From Candidatus Brachybacter algidus (GTDB lineage: Bacteria > Bacteroidota > Bacteroidia > Chitinophagales > Saprospiraceae), in assembly GCA_016711705.1 (NCBI GenBank), contig JADJSK010000001.1, positions 1,302,001 through 1,366,000 of the forward strand: DNA of 64,000 nt, read 5' to 3'. The first letter of the stretch is position 1. Each line of letters starts with the position of its first letter. The position numbers and the translations under genes are program-made. The notes beneath the pieces were generated by a model. That model searched no databases and was not told where the DNA came from. It saw nothing but the letters and a program-made list of their open reading frames with translations. Positions 55,701 to 63,337 of the stretch are shown one piece after another.

Positions 55701-56050
55701 ATAAAAATGGATGTAGCGATGTTGATACCAAAAAAATTATTGTCAAAAAAGGTGTAAATATTTTTATTCCAAACATCTTCAGTCCAAATGGAGATGGAAA
55801 CAATGACAGGGTAATAATTTCAACCAATTCAAAGGAGATTAAAAAGATCAATTCTTTCCAAATTTACGATCGTTGGGGAGAAAAAATGTTTGAAGCTTTG
55901 AATTTTGAACCCAATAATCCAGCTGTAGGTTGGGATGGAAATCTCAAAGGACAGAAATGTAATCCTGCTGTATATGTCTATTGGGCAGAGGTAGAATTAT
56001 TCGATGGAACAAGACAAATATTGAAAGGGGATGTTACACTAATTAGGTAA
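49736..56050 (+). CDS. Giant T9SS-exported multidomain surface protein B (2104 aa, type B sorting domain)
   Basis: Colinear with protein A over its whole length and only one residue shorter. It has a signal peptide (1-22), N-terminal pre-peptidase-like domains, the family core (about 285-670), PKD/Ig-like domains, the 185-aa module array and a type B sorting domain (about 2006-2104, FIPNIFSPNGDGNNDRV). The core differs in type. Here it carries GSQWIHSMMPVISECFEY and NLSYGDN, like the 885/887-aa paralogs, whereas protein A has GDCQWLHTFIP and NQSWGIVQGC like the 710-aa paralog. That suggests segmental exchange or two ancient lineages of the core. The last 600 residues are the most similar part. 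The gene has its own promoter and terminator. Confidence 0.88.
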   Translation: MKIVLRIFLLLFSILHSNYLFSQPPSNDDCNNSIIVTQLDGTCNTYDFDESTYDFVNGGCADPAGQNIWFLFTAQGPKATFTAAPIVNKPMITVVSIPSGCGNLTGALEMGCAGGSLTLNNLTAGQNYYVIITTFSGIPPEIDLCINNPVPPPNDEPCNAINIATNGCVNGTTLGANADFVIPGCPASNVQNAVFYAYNLGPTTVQLDITVGTNTMTGNIGVALLSFPTGCSNPPTLAANGTFYCGPVTNTFSFDGLTPGSTVYFMIGSTDAGAGNFTDFCITEVIGVPPCNTNIDCANALPITIPTSATPVCVQGCNNGMPDGPLLSGGGPCSNMDNPTAWFSFNTGPNNTAVFNFSSADLTSPLYAVFNSCNTWLECNPVSIDLTPNTTYYVAVTDANSATGNFELCITLLNITAPCITTQSLTIVGASLGSPLSGPFKKCEEVTFKYTTNFIQLGSQWIHSMMPVISECFEYTQGTQPTPSVPPTGNASWSWYPAGTVYWKPVNNANSAVGINSTTGNICIIGSPGCAAFVGGGNCSNTGTVMPAGWIGPTYSGTCSSSAPNLSYGDNSNGIHSVQFTLKIPCTACSDMTCNDYTVAITSFADGQTGGWTSAACNGHSIVTKKIVVQCCTPPDMILEDGETCSGKTFFANIILDPTNSTLQWEVLNANGVSGATAGTGSTFSTTLINSTGSVKIVTFNVYPVSETGCVGEPQVLSITVFPELIADAGPDFASCPGAILELGGNPTASGGAGAPYTILWSTGEDTPNITVTPTINSTYSVTVTDANGCEDVDDVIVSVSGVLTVSILPNPAVYCLSDLTGKTLSANVNSTNSPFTYKWTTPWGIFDTPTILIGATMAGTSQITLQVTDAYGCQGIGTLNLVINPAPSLMFVNAPTGPLCPLESFQIITIPSYTQGTIYTSNPAGFVITDGNILTDQMTPGVQYWFIATYTDPLTGCISKDSFQTEVILLDDPVITQAGPFCANTNGPIQLIGTPTGGTWIGNVSANGEFYPNSFGAGIYNIDYIIGSGTCTKQTSTTITVNPNPTPILYNLTSYCTNETPNPILVSDIPGGTWSAPLNNFGEVPLNTLAPGIYNFTYTVTVDGCVGSLNDNIIIADQPTASLIQTGVVCNADPGMEGKSKLDLDDFITSGSSTGIWKEIAPLSGAVTFGNNIYDFTGVTNGTIATFSYTLTAALPCADFIDTVSITVDDNCDCPKIQFGQANPLCNNNGLLDLNSLKINAASGDWTLITVPSGSNPATLIGSTFDGTGKDAGTYVMRYTLNPLPTNVICPTYADISITLNPQVVYTLKPEIKVCNNAPNPPSVKTQVNLSDFFVGQSVIGTWNNDDNVGTNISGTTWDFTGVAIGTYKFTFTSSNAIAPCQNLATTVNIIVTENCNCPELTLNVPLTTICSDQLALIDLSTFITSAETGTWNIIKNPSGIVNIPIPGGNFDPTGKATGNYEIKFEINISPPDDCDSVLILNIEIVPELVYALLPDATVCNIDPKSNGANELDFSGNSIWSSASIAGSWTDTDGSGAIQNGNIWNFNGVPTGVYTFTFTPSGAQTPCTNNPQTIEITVVDNCACPDLPVLTPIAAICNNTTSINLVVPSGATGTWTFKSIPAGSNPAVINGNTLEVNGKDSGMYRLRFKYDNISAGCPDTGFVNFTLDEYKYAGIANNTLSYCERTALIIDLMDEINGEDPGGVLTEVGPNTAGAALVGSNLKIKDLSPGDYIFQYKFNNGGVCPASSAEVNIKVFENPIADAGISQELTCEKATATIGGSNTSTGPNFTYLWTEKDNKIIPNPTAPTLSVSLDGTYYLLVTETKTGCIARDTVVITSDPDRPQGIEIERDGPTCFGYKDGYIKITKIEGGAPPILYSFNDGPYSSINSWINLSGSTNVIRIKDANGCTLVLDDINLIEPPLVTIELGNDTIINIGDTVLIDPEISIPDEDIGTITFSSAFDFINCAGCFEITVFPNQTTEYTVEVKDKNGCSDVDTKKIIVKKGVNIFIPNIFSPNGDGNNDRVIISTNSKEIKKINSFQIYDRWGEKMFEALNFEPNNPAVGWDGNLKGQKCNPAVYVYWAEVELFDGTRQILKGDVTLIR

Positions 56051-56074
56051 TTCACACTCACAGATCAAAAACAT

Positions 56075-56108
56075 GGGTAGAAGTAAATGATGCTTCTACC
56101 CTTTTTTT
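56075..56108 (+). terminator. Intrinsic terminator after giant gene B
   Basis: GGGTAGAAG (56075-56083) and CTTCTACCC (56093-56101) form a perfect 9-bp stem with a 9-nt loop, followed by T7 (56102-56108). Confidence 0.9.
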
Positions 56109-56125
56109 ATTCTTCTGCCCCCGCT

Positions 56126-56148
56126 GGCGCGAGTTTTCAACTCGTGCC
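56126..56148. repeat. REP-like hairpin
   Basis: GGCGCGAGTT and AACTCGTGCC form a 10-bp stem (one G-T pair) with a TTC loop. It is GC-rich in an AT-rich setting and lies between convergent genes. I recall closely similar sequences scattered in other Bacteroidota genomes. Confidence 0.5.
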
Positions 56149-56176
56149 GTCCCTATATACTAATCAATAAACCCAC

Positions 56177-56500
56177 TCATTCCTCCGCCAACCTCACCAC
56201 CAAGCCATCACAAGCCCGATTAACCGGTATCTGACAAGACAACCTGGAATTCAATTTGAAATTGGGAACTTGATCCAACATTAATTCTTCATCCTCCCCC
56301 ATTGAATCCAGAGCATCTCCTCCTTCTTCAATAAGTACCTGACATGTGGCACAGAGTGCCATCCCTCCGCAAGTCGCCATAATCGGCAAACCATCCGCTT
56401 TACATAGTTCCATAAGAGAAATACCTATCCCATCAGGTACTTCATAGTCATGCTGCTCTCCATGACGATCTATGACAGTAATTTTGATTAAATCGTCCAT
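56177..56500 (-). CDS. Adrenodoxin-type 2Fe-2S ferredoxin
   Basis: 107-aa electron carrier. Four cluster ligands are present with the vertebrate/ISC-type spacing: Cys44, Cys50, Cys53 and Cys89 (C-x5-C-x2-C-x35-C), in TCGGMALCATCQV and SRLSCQIPV. Such ferredoxins feed electrons to Fe-S assembly or to monooxygenases. Its start overlaps the end of the bestrophin gene by 13 bp, so the two are translated from one message. The functional link between them is not known. Confidence 0.93.
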   Translation of the reverse strand: MDDLIKITVIDRHGEQHDYEVPDGIGISLMELCKADGLPIMATCGGMALCATCQVLIEEGGDALDSMGEDEELMLDQVPNFKLNSRLSCQIPVNRACDGLVVRLAEE

Positions 56501-57390
56501 TCGTCGTTTTTAGTCTGAAAGATCTGATTGATATGCTTTTCGATATTCTGGCTAATCTTTGTGATCGGTAAGTCATTGCTGTCATCACCAAACGGGTCTT
56601 CTATTTCTTCTGCTATTAATTCCATACTCGCAAGTACATAAAATACCATCGCAACTATTGGAGCAACATAATACCCAAGTAAAAAAACATATCCAAAAGG
56701 CAAAGTCATTATATAAATGAATATAAATTTCTTAATAAATGCACTGTATGAATAAGGAATAGGCGTATTTTTTATGCGCTCACATCCTCCACACACATCA
56801 GTAAATTGTCCAAGATCCTTTAACAAACTCTGAAAGTGCCAATCATCTATCTTGTTATTCTTTCGCATTTTAAAAAGTTTGTCATGCATCAATAATGCCA
56901 CATGATTTGGCTCATGATCACTATTTACGAAATTTGCAAACTCCGGATGCTCTTTCTCATCAAGGACAAATTGAAGACCTTTACTGATCAGATAAGTTCT
57001 TAATGTGGCAGCATATAAAGGGATCATCTTTCGGTAAAATTCCTTGGTTTCTTCATCCAAATTGCTATCTGATGCAATTTTAATAGCCAAATTCCTACTT
57101 ACATTGACAAGTTGCCCCCAAAGTTTTCTACCTTCCCACCATCGATCATAGGCTGTATTCGTGCGAAATACGAGAAGAATTGAGATCGCAAAACCCAGCA
57201 AACTATGCATTATGGGTATATTTTTTATCCAAGGATGATCAGTAATATCCAGATATTCTTGTTCCCAATAGGCTATAGCAATTGAATATAAAGCGATAAC
57301 TAAAATCATTGGACCAAGCTTACGGAGGGTGTCCGATTTGTGGACTTTAAGTATAAAAGTAAACCAATCTTTAGGGTTGTAAATCAGCAT
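56488..57390 (-). CDS. Bestrophin-family anion channel
   Basis: 300-aa membrane protein. An N-terminal region with MLIYNPKDWFTFILKVHKSDTLRK is followed by four main helices, including one with LLGFAISILLVFRTNTAYDRWWEGRKLWG, the signature of the bestrophin/YneE family. C-terminal EEIEDPFGDDSNDLPI matches the conserved acidic loop. Bacterial members form pentameric channels, chloride- or sodium-selective depending on the protein. It is the upstream gene of the two-gene unit with the ferredoxin. Confidence 0.92.
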   Translation of the reverse strand: MLIYNPKDWFTFILKVHKSDTLRKLGPMILVIALYSIAIAYWEQEYLDITDHPWIKNIPIMHSLLGFAISILLVFRTNTAYDRWWEGRKLWGQLVNVSRNLAIKIASDSNLDEETKEFYRKMIPLYAATLRTYLISKGLQFVLDEKEHPEFANFVNSDHEPNHVALLMHDKLFKMRKNNKIDDWHFQSLLKDLGQFTDVCGGCERIKNTPIPYSYSAFIKKFIFIYIMTLPFGYVFLLGYYVAPIVAMVFYVLASMELIAEEIEDPFGDDSNDLPITKISQNIEKHINQIFQTKNDEWTI

Positions 57391-57561
57391 TAAATCAAAT
57401 TTTAAAAGATAAATGTAGAGAATATAAATTTTTGAACCGTGATTATTCTATATTCGTTAATAATTTTAATCTTCCAAACAGATTTATTGATTGTATTAAT
57501 AAATCTAATTGAGTATTTATTTCCTTTACAATCTGTTCATTATCTATTTAAAAAATAATTT

Positions 57562-59220
57562 ATGGCTTTATCAAATGTCAATCCATTGTCAACTTCCAGT
57601 TGGAAATCCTTACTCAATTCTGCAGAACGCTTGAATTCAAAACATATTTCCGAACTTTTAAATAAGGACAGTGAACGATTCCAAAAGTATTCATATTCAT
57701 TGGAAGATATTTTATTTGATTTTTCCAAAAATAAAATTGATGCTCAAATAGTTAACGATTTAAAGTCTCTTGCACACGAAGCCGGGCTATCAGAAGCTAT
57801 AAAAGCTATGTTTGACGGAGAGGCAATTAATCGAACTGAAGGTAGAAGTGTATTACATACAGCTTTGAGGAATCAGGGTGATCTACCCGTTTATAGTGAA
57901 GGCAAAAATGTCATGCCTGAAATCAGGGTTGTTTTAAGCAAAATGAAAGAATTCTGTAAGCGCATACATACTCAGCAACATAAAGGGTTTACAGGCAAAC
58001 CTATTCGCCATATCGTCAATATCGGAATTGGGGGAAGTGATCTGGGACCGGTCATGGTAACGGAAGCCTTAAAGCCGTATTGGGTCGAGGGGATAGAAGC
58101 GCACTTTGTTTCAAACATAGATGGAACCCACATTGCAGAAGTATTTAAAAAAATCGATCCTGAGACAACGCTTTTTCTTATCGCTTCTAAGACATTCACC
58201 ACTCAGGAAACAATGACGAATGCTCATACTGCCAGAGAATGGTTTTTAAAATATGCTGGTGATGAAAAGTACGTCGCCTTGCACTTTGTAGCACTTTCGA
58301 CCAATTCAGCGGGTGTAAAAGCATTCGGAATAGATCCGGACAACATGTTTGAGTTTTGGGACTGGGTAGGAGGACGATATAGCTTGTGGAGTGCAATTGG
58401 TTTGTCAATAGCTTTGACCATAGGTTTCGATAATTTTGAGAATATATTGAAAGGAGGCTTTAGTGCTGACGAACATTTCAGAACCACCGAATTTGAAGAT
58501 AATATTCCTGTATTAATGGCCTTAATAGGCATCTGGAATTGTAATTTTTTGGGTGCACATACAGAGGCAATCTTGCCTTATGATCAATATATGCATCGAT
58601 TTGCAGCCTATTTCCAACAAGGAAATATGGAGAGCAATGGAAAATCTGTAGATAGAAATGGTAATCCAATTCCATATGAAACGGGACCTGTCATATGGGG
58701 AGAGCCTGGCACCAATGGTCAACATGCATTTTACCAACTTATACATCAGGGGACAAAGTTAATACCTTGTGATTTTATCGCACCGGCTATATCTCATAAT
58801 CCATTACCGGAGCATCATGACATACTTTTGAGCAATTTCTTTGCACAAACTCAGGCACTTGCCTTTGGTAAAAACCTGGTCCAGGTTAAAAAAGAGATGG
58901 AAAGTTCAGGTGCAGATGAAGCAAAAATAGAGGCTATAGCGCCTTTCAGGGTTTTCAGCGGAGATCGTCCAAGTAATTCTATACTTATCAAAAAGATCAC
59001 ACCTTATACACTAGGGCAGCTGATAGCTATATATGAACATAAGATATTCACTCAAGGAGTCATCTGGAATATATACAGTTTTGATCAATGGGGCGTAGAA
59101 TATGGAAAACAGCTGGCTAATAATATACTTCCTGAACTAAAGAATAACTCAGAAGTGACAAAGTTTGACTCTTCAACCAATGGATTGATCAATGCATTCA
59201 AAAAAGCAAGAAAAATATAG
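57562..59220 (+). CDS. pgi: Glucose-6-phosphate isomerase
   Basis: 552-aa glycolytic enzyme converting glucose 6-phosphate to fructose 6-phosphate. Signature regions are IVNIGIGGSDLGPVMVTEAL (phosphate binding), SKTFTTQETMTNA, GGRYSLWSAIGLSIAL and NMESNGKSVDRNG, which holds the catalytic Glu. GTNGQHAFYQLIHQGT with the ring-opening His and the C-terminal FDQWGVEYGKQLANNI with the catalytic Lys complete the set. The length is typical of the long form. It is convergent with the ABC-2 permease; only one base separates the two stops. Confidence 0.97.
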   Translation: MALSNVNPLSTSSWKSLLNSAERLNSKHISELLNKDSERFQKYSYSLEDILFDFSKNKIDAQIVNDLKSLAHEAGLSEAIKAMFDGEAINRTEGRSVLHTALRNQGDLPVYSEGKNVMPEIRVVLSKMKEFCKRIHTQQHKGFTGKPIRHIVNIGIGGSDLGPVMVTEALKPYWVEGIEAHFVSNIDGTHIAEVFKKIDPETTLFLIASKTFTTQETMTNAHTAREWFLKYAGDEKYVALHFVALSTNSAGVKAFGIDPDNMFEFWDWVGGRYSLWSAIGLSIALTIGFDNFENILKGGFSADEHFRTTEFEDNIPVLMALIGIWNCNFLGAHTEAILPYDQYMHRFAAYFQQGNMESNGKSVDRNGNPIPYETGPVIWGEPGTNGQHAFYQLIHQGTKLIPCDFIAPAISHNPLPEHHDILLSNFFAQTQALAFGKNLVQVKKEMESSGADEAKIEAIAPFRVFSGDRPSNSILIKKITPYTLGQLIAIYEHKIFTQGVIWNIYSFDQWGVEYGKQLANNILPELKNNSEVTKFDSSTNGLINAFKKARKI

Positions 59221-59221
59221 T

Positions 59222-60070
59222 TTACCAGTCTTTTTTCAATAATACACGATAGGATAGAAATCCGAAAAGAACTGCATAAATGCAGCACATACCTATGTGA
59301 TTCCAAGGAATTTCAGCTGCGATATCTTTTCCTTGTCCCATAAGTGCCTGAATGGTACTTAATCTTGCTACAGGAATAGGTATAATGTTGGACATGCTAG
59401 TTAGTGGCAAATAATCACTAATTACCACTTTGTTAATAACGGCCTGAGGACTTTGCTCAAACATATTCATTGTGGCCCACTTCTCTATTCCGTTGACTAT
59501 TTTTTCAGCAAACCACCAAAGAAACAAAAGTATGAATGTAAATGCTGATTTCCTTATAATGATTGATAAGAATAAGGCAAGCATCATGAATGCAACTAAT
59601 TTGACAAAATAACCGACTAAGAAACCAATTTCAGCAAATCGATAATCCGGATTAGTGATCGTATTGTATTTCAATCCAAAAATAAATGAAAATACAAATA
59701 CCAAAATGGTAGAAACCAGACTTAGTATAACAATAGTATAAATCTTAGAAAGTAAAAATTCCTTCCTACTCAGTCCATCTATGACATTCTGTTTGAAAGT
59801 GCCATTCTGGAATTCATTCACTACGGTTGTGATAATGATAAAAGCTAAAAAAACTTTAATCAATGCCGTAAAATAAGTTGTAAAATTCCAAATCTGTGGA
59901 AAATTAAAGATGCCTTCTTTCACAAGGTCGATCTCCTTCCCTGCCAATGAAAACTTTTGTGTACCGAGCATTATAAGGCCAAAAAGAAAAAGGCAATAAA
60001 GAAGAATAAATATTCTTGCTACTTTGTAATTATATATTTTAAGCCATTCAAGCTGTATTAATCGAATCAT
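59222..60070 (-). CDS. ABC-2-type transporter permease
   Basis: 282-aa membrane protein with six hydrophobic segments in the ABC-2 layout: an N-terminal helix, a large extracytoplasmic loop, then the NEFQNGTFKQNVIDGLSRKEFLLSK segment at the cytoplasmic coupling helix. It forms the membrane half of an export or lipid/antibiotic-efflux transporter with the ATPase encoded 43 bp upstream. The substrate is unknown. Confidence 0.87.
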   Translation of the reverse strand: MIRLIQLEWLKIYNYKVARIFILLYCLFLFGLIMLGTQKFSLAGKEIDLVKEGIFNFPQIWNFTTYFTALIKVFLAFIIITTVVNEFQNGTFKQNVIDGLSRKEFLLSKIYTIVILSLVSTILVFVFSFIFGLKYNTITNPDYRFAEIGFLVGYFVKLVAFMMLALFLSIIIRKSAFTFILLFLWWFAEKIVNGIEKWATMNMFEQSPQAVINKVVISDYLPLTSMSNIIPIPVARLSTIQALMGQGKDIAAEIPWNHIGMCCIYAVLFGFLSYRVLLKKDW

Positions 60071-60113
60071 AGTTTTGGTGCTTTTTCAAAAAATTTAATA
60101 ATTAATTCTAACC

Positions 60114-61001
60114 TCATTTCACTAATTCCAGGAATTGTTCTTCCAAAGAATCCCGCTTCTTGACAAGGTGAGAAAGAGAGATATTGCTTTCAAATAAAAG
60201 CTTATTCAGATCTTCGGCAGAAATATCCTGTTCAATAGTAGCTCTGATCAACCCATTATTGTTTATGATTTTGTTGAAATTACCGGCTTTTTTCAAAGAG
60301 GCTTCAAGGAAATTCATGTTAGAAGCCCTGAGTTCAAAAAACCCTTTATTGTTGGTCATCCCATCTACGAGGCCTGAGTATAATGATCTACCATTTTTTA
60401 AAACTATCACATGGCTGCAGACTTTCTCAACCTCATCAAGTAAATGACTTGCAAGGATGATGGTGGTTCCATCATTTGCTATCTTTTGGATGATTTCTCT
60501 GATTTGGATTATACCCATTGGGTCGAGCCCATTAGTAGGCTCATCTAATATTAGCACTTCAGGATCATTAAGCACTGCGCTGGCAATAGCAAGCCGTTGT
60601 TTCATCCCAAGTGAATATGTCAAAAATTTATCTTTTTTTCTTTCAAGTAGTCCTACCAATGAAAGTTTCTCGTCAATTTTCTTTTGATCAACTCCTTTAA
60701 TTTTAGCTGTGATTTCAAGATTTTGGCCTGCATTTAAATATGGGTAGAAATTAGGCCTTTCTATGATTGCTCCAATTCTCTTTAATGTTTGATGATCTGT
60801 ACTTTCTCCAAACCATTTCCAGCTTCCAGAAGTAGCGTTAATAGTAGTCAGCAACATTCCAAGAGTTGTCGACTTACCGCTTCCATTAGGCCCAAGAAGC
60901 CCATAAACATTACCTTTTTCAACATTAAAGGAAATGTCATTCACTGCAGTAAGTCTTCCAAATTTCTTTGTGAGATTTTTAATTTCTAGTATATAATCCA
61001 T
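60114..61001 (-). CDS. ABC transporter ATP-binding protein
   Basis: 295-aa ATPase of the ABC-2 exporter type. Walker A is GPNGSGKST (37-45), the signature is YSLGMKQRLAIAS, Walker B is EVLILDEPTNGLDPMG and the switch His is in ILASHLLDEVE. A C-terminal extension of about 70 residues resembles the regulatory tails of NodI/CcmA-like ATPases. It probably pairs with the permease at 59222-60070. Confidence 0.93.
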   Translation of the reverse strand: MDYILEIKNLTKKFGRLTAVNDISFNVEKGNVYGLLGPNGSGKSTTLGMLLTTINATSGSWKWFGESTDHQTLKRIGAIIERPNFYPYLNAGQNLEITAKIKGVDQKKIDEKLSLVGLLERKKDKFLTYSLGMKQRLAIASAVLNDPEVLILDEPTNGLDPMGIIQIREIIQKIANDGTTIILASHLLDEVEKVCSHVIVLKNGRSLYSGLVDGMTNNKGFFELRASNMNFLEASLKKAGNFNKIINNNGLIRATIEQDISAEDLNKLLFESNISLSHLVKKRDSLEEQFLELVK

Positions 61002-61351
61002 TTTTTGAAATTTTGATTTGTAAATGTAATTTAATAATTATCACTAATTGTCATGTAAACTTATTCAATTATCATTTTTCGACCAAATTACATTTATAAA
61101 AGATGTTTTAGTATGAATGAACTAATCTCTATCCACCACCATAATCATGAGCCCTTCTATCACAAATAGTAAAAACCCAAAATATATTTAAATTGACATT
61201 CGAATAAAATATAATGTATATTTGCCTAATCACCGAATAGAATTTAATAAATCTAACCCTTCTCTCCTTTCATCTTTTTTACAAAGAATTTTTATCATTT
61301 GACGGACCTTAGTCTGATTCAAAACACATATCTATTAATATCTATAGAACA
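61002..61351. other. Intergenic region, no features identified
   Basis: 350 bp of AT-rich DNA between divergent genes. I see no ORF, strong hairpin or clear promoter pair. It must contain the promoters for the ABC exporter and the Asp-box protein. Confidence 0.4.
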
Positions 61352-63337
61352 ATGAAACATTTTCTATTTCTCACAATAATATTGGTAATCAATCCTTTGC
61401 ACGCTCAACCATCCAGCTGGACTGACACAGGAATAGGTGGCGGCGGATCACTGTTTTCACCGACTATAAGTCCCTCCAACGCCAATATAATGTATATGCA
61501 ATGCGATATGTCAGAGGTCTTTCACACGACTGATGCTGGTCTAACATGGGACAATGTGCATTTTAAACAATTAATTTCTACAGGTGGTAAACACAGAATG
61601 GAGTTTACAAGTGACCCTAACATCCTTTATACAGTCAATTTATCTTTCAACGAAGATCTCCAATATCCTGTCAAAAGCACTAATGGTGGCAATACCTGGA
61701 ATACCATTAACGATCCAACCGATGGCGAAGTTTGGTCCATATTTGCGGATCCTTCCTCCACATCAAGAATCATTATTTCTTCCTATGACAAATTATATAT
61801 AAGCACCAATGGTGGTTCAAGTTTTATAGAGAAATTCAGCGATGCTGATGCTCTTTTGATCTCCGGTGTATTCTGGGATGGCAATAACATTTTTGTCGGA
61901 ACGAATCGAGGATTAGTTCTTTCTACTGACAGCGGATCCACATTCAACCTAGATCCATCCAATGGAATTCCTGCCAATGAAGGCTTTTTAAGTTTTACCG
62001 GATCAAAAAGTGGAGGAATCACCCGTCTGATGGGAACTACTGCATCTCAAAATGATCTTTACCCGGGGATGAATGCACTTGACATTGAATATTATTCTAC
62101 CACATTAAAAAGAGATTTTGGTGTCACAAATTGGATATCTGCGACCGCCGGTATTGCCATAGATGATAACCTTTACTGCATTGCTTCGTCCATCAACAAT
62201 TCTAATGTCTTTTATGTAGGAGGCACTGATCCTAATACTAGCTATCCGGTTATATATAAGACTATAAACGGAGGAATCAGCTGGACTCCAGTATTCCTTA
62301 CCAACAATAATCAAAATATAGCCACAGGTTATAGTGGGTATCAAGGAGATGAGGATTGGTATTTTGGAGAGATTGTCTTTGGCTTGGCTGTTGCTCCAAA
62401 CGATGCCAATACGGTCATTTTTACTGATTTTGGATTTGCACATATTTCTCAGAATGGTGGTACAAGCTGGAGACAGGCTTATGTAAATTCTGCTGACCAA
62501 AACCCTATGAACGCTCCCACCCCAAAAGACAAAGCATACAAGAACAATGGCCTTGAAAACACCTCTTGCTGGAACTTACATTGGAAAAAAGACAACTCAA
62601 ATAATATTTTCGCAAGTTATACAGACATAACAGGAGTTCGAAGCTTGGATGGAGGCAGCTCATGGGCATTCGATTATAATGGCATTACCTATAATACAGT
62701 TTATCACGTAATAGAACATCCTGTCAATAATATATTGTATGCTGCAGTTTCTTCCGTCCACGATATGTATCAAAGTACTTATTTGACGGACGCAAAGATT
62801 GATAATGGGACAGGAGCAATTCTTTATTCTACCGATGGTGGGACAAACTGGCAAATGTTTCACAACTTCAATAAACCAGTAATTTGGCTTGCCATTGATC
62901 CTACCAATACCAATCGCATGTATGCAAGTGTAGTAGAAAGCACCGCCGGTGGAATTTACAAATCAGACAATATCAATGCGGGTGCAGCATCGTCTTGGGC
63001 TCTAACCACGGCACCACCAAGGACACAAGGACATCCATATAATGTAAAAGTTTTAAATGATGGGGTTGTTGTATCAACGTGGTCCGGAAGAAGAACTACG
63101 AATTTCACCGCAAGTTCCGGGGTATTTATAAGTGCTAACCAAGGTTTGAGTTGGATTGATGTTTCTAAAAATGATGATATGTATTACTGGACCAAAGATA
63201 TCACTATAGATCCCAATGATATAAGTCAAAACACCTGGTATGTAAGCGTGCATAGCGGGTGGGGAGGCGCCGCGAATGACAAAGGTGGTCTATACAAAAC
63301 TACTAATCGTGGAGTATCCTGGACGAAATTTTTTTGA
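61352..63337 (+). CDS. Asp-box (BNR/sortilin-like) beta-propeller secreted protein, N-terminal part (frameshifted)
   Basis: 661 residues as read. A signal peptide (1-18, MKHFLFLTIILVINPLHA) is followed by a beta-propeller array with at least ten Asp-box motifs of the S/T-x-D/N-x-G-x-T/S-W/F type: TTDAGLTWDN, STNGGNTWNT, STNGGSSFIE, STDSGSTFNL, TINGGISWTP, SQNGGTSWRQ, SLDGGSSWAF, STDGGTNWQM, SANQGLSWID and TTNRGVSWTK. Asp-box propellers occur in sialidases, xyloglucanases and sortilin-type binders, and none of their catalytic signatures is clear here. The frame ends in TGA inside a T7 run (63329-63335). With six Ts, translation continues as WTKFFDSYRVESSTVDP and reaches a T9SS sorting domain, so the protein is longer than this frame. 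Confidence 0.85.
   Translation: MKHFLFLTIILVINPLHAQPSSWTDTGIGGGGSLFSPTISPSNANIMYMQCDMSEVFHTTDAGLTWDNVHFKQLISTGGKHRMEFTSDPNILYTVNLSFNEDLQYPVKSTNGGNTWNTINDPTDGEVWSIFADPSSTSRIIISSYDKLYISTNGGSSFIEKFSDADALLISGVFWDGNNIFVGTNRGLVLSTDSGSTFNLDPSNGIPANEGFLSFTGSKSGGITRLMGTTASQNDLYPGMNALDIEYYSTTLKRDFGVTNWISATAGIAIDDNLYCIASSINNSNVFYVGGTDPNTSYPVIYKTINGGISWTPVFLTNNNQNIATGYSGYQGDEDWYFGEIVFGLAVAPNDANTVIFTDFGFAHISQNGGTSWRQAYVNSADQNPMNAPTPKDKAYKNNGLENTSCWNLHWKKDNSNNIFASYTDITGVRSLDGGSSWAFDYNGITYNTVYHVIEHPVNNILYAAVSSVHDMYQSTYLTDAKIDNGTGAILYSTDGGTNWQMFHNFNKPVIWLAIDPTNTNRMYASVVESTAGGIYKSDNINAGAASSWALTTAPPRTQGHPYNVKVLNDGVVVSTWSGRRTTNFTASSGVFISANQGLSWIDVSKNDDMYYWTKDITIDPNDISQNTWYVSVHSGWGGAANDKGGLYKTTNRGVSWTKFF

Noticed and set aside
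57540..57728. 62-codon minus-strand frame over the pgi start
   Set aside because: It is antisense to the pgi N-terminus and has no independent support.
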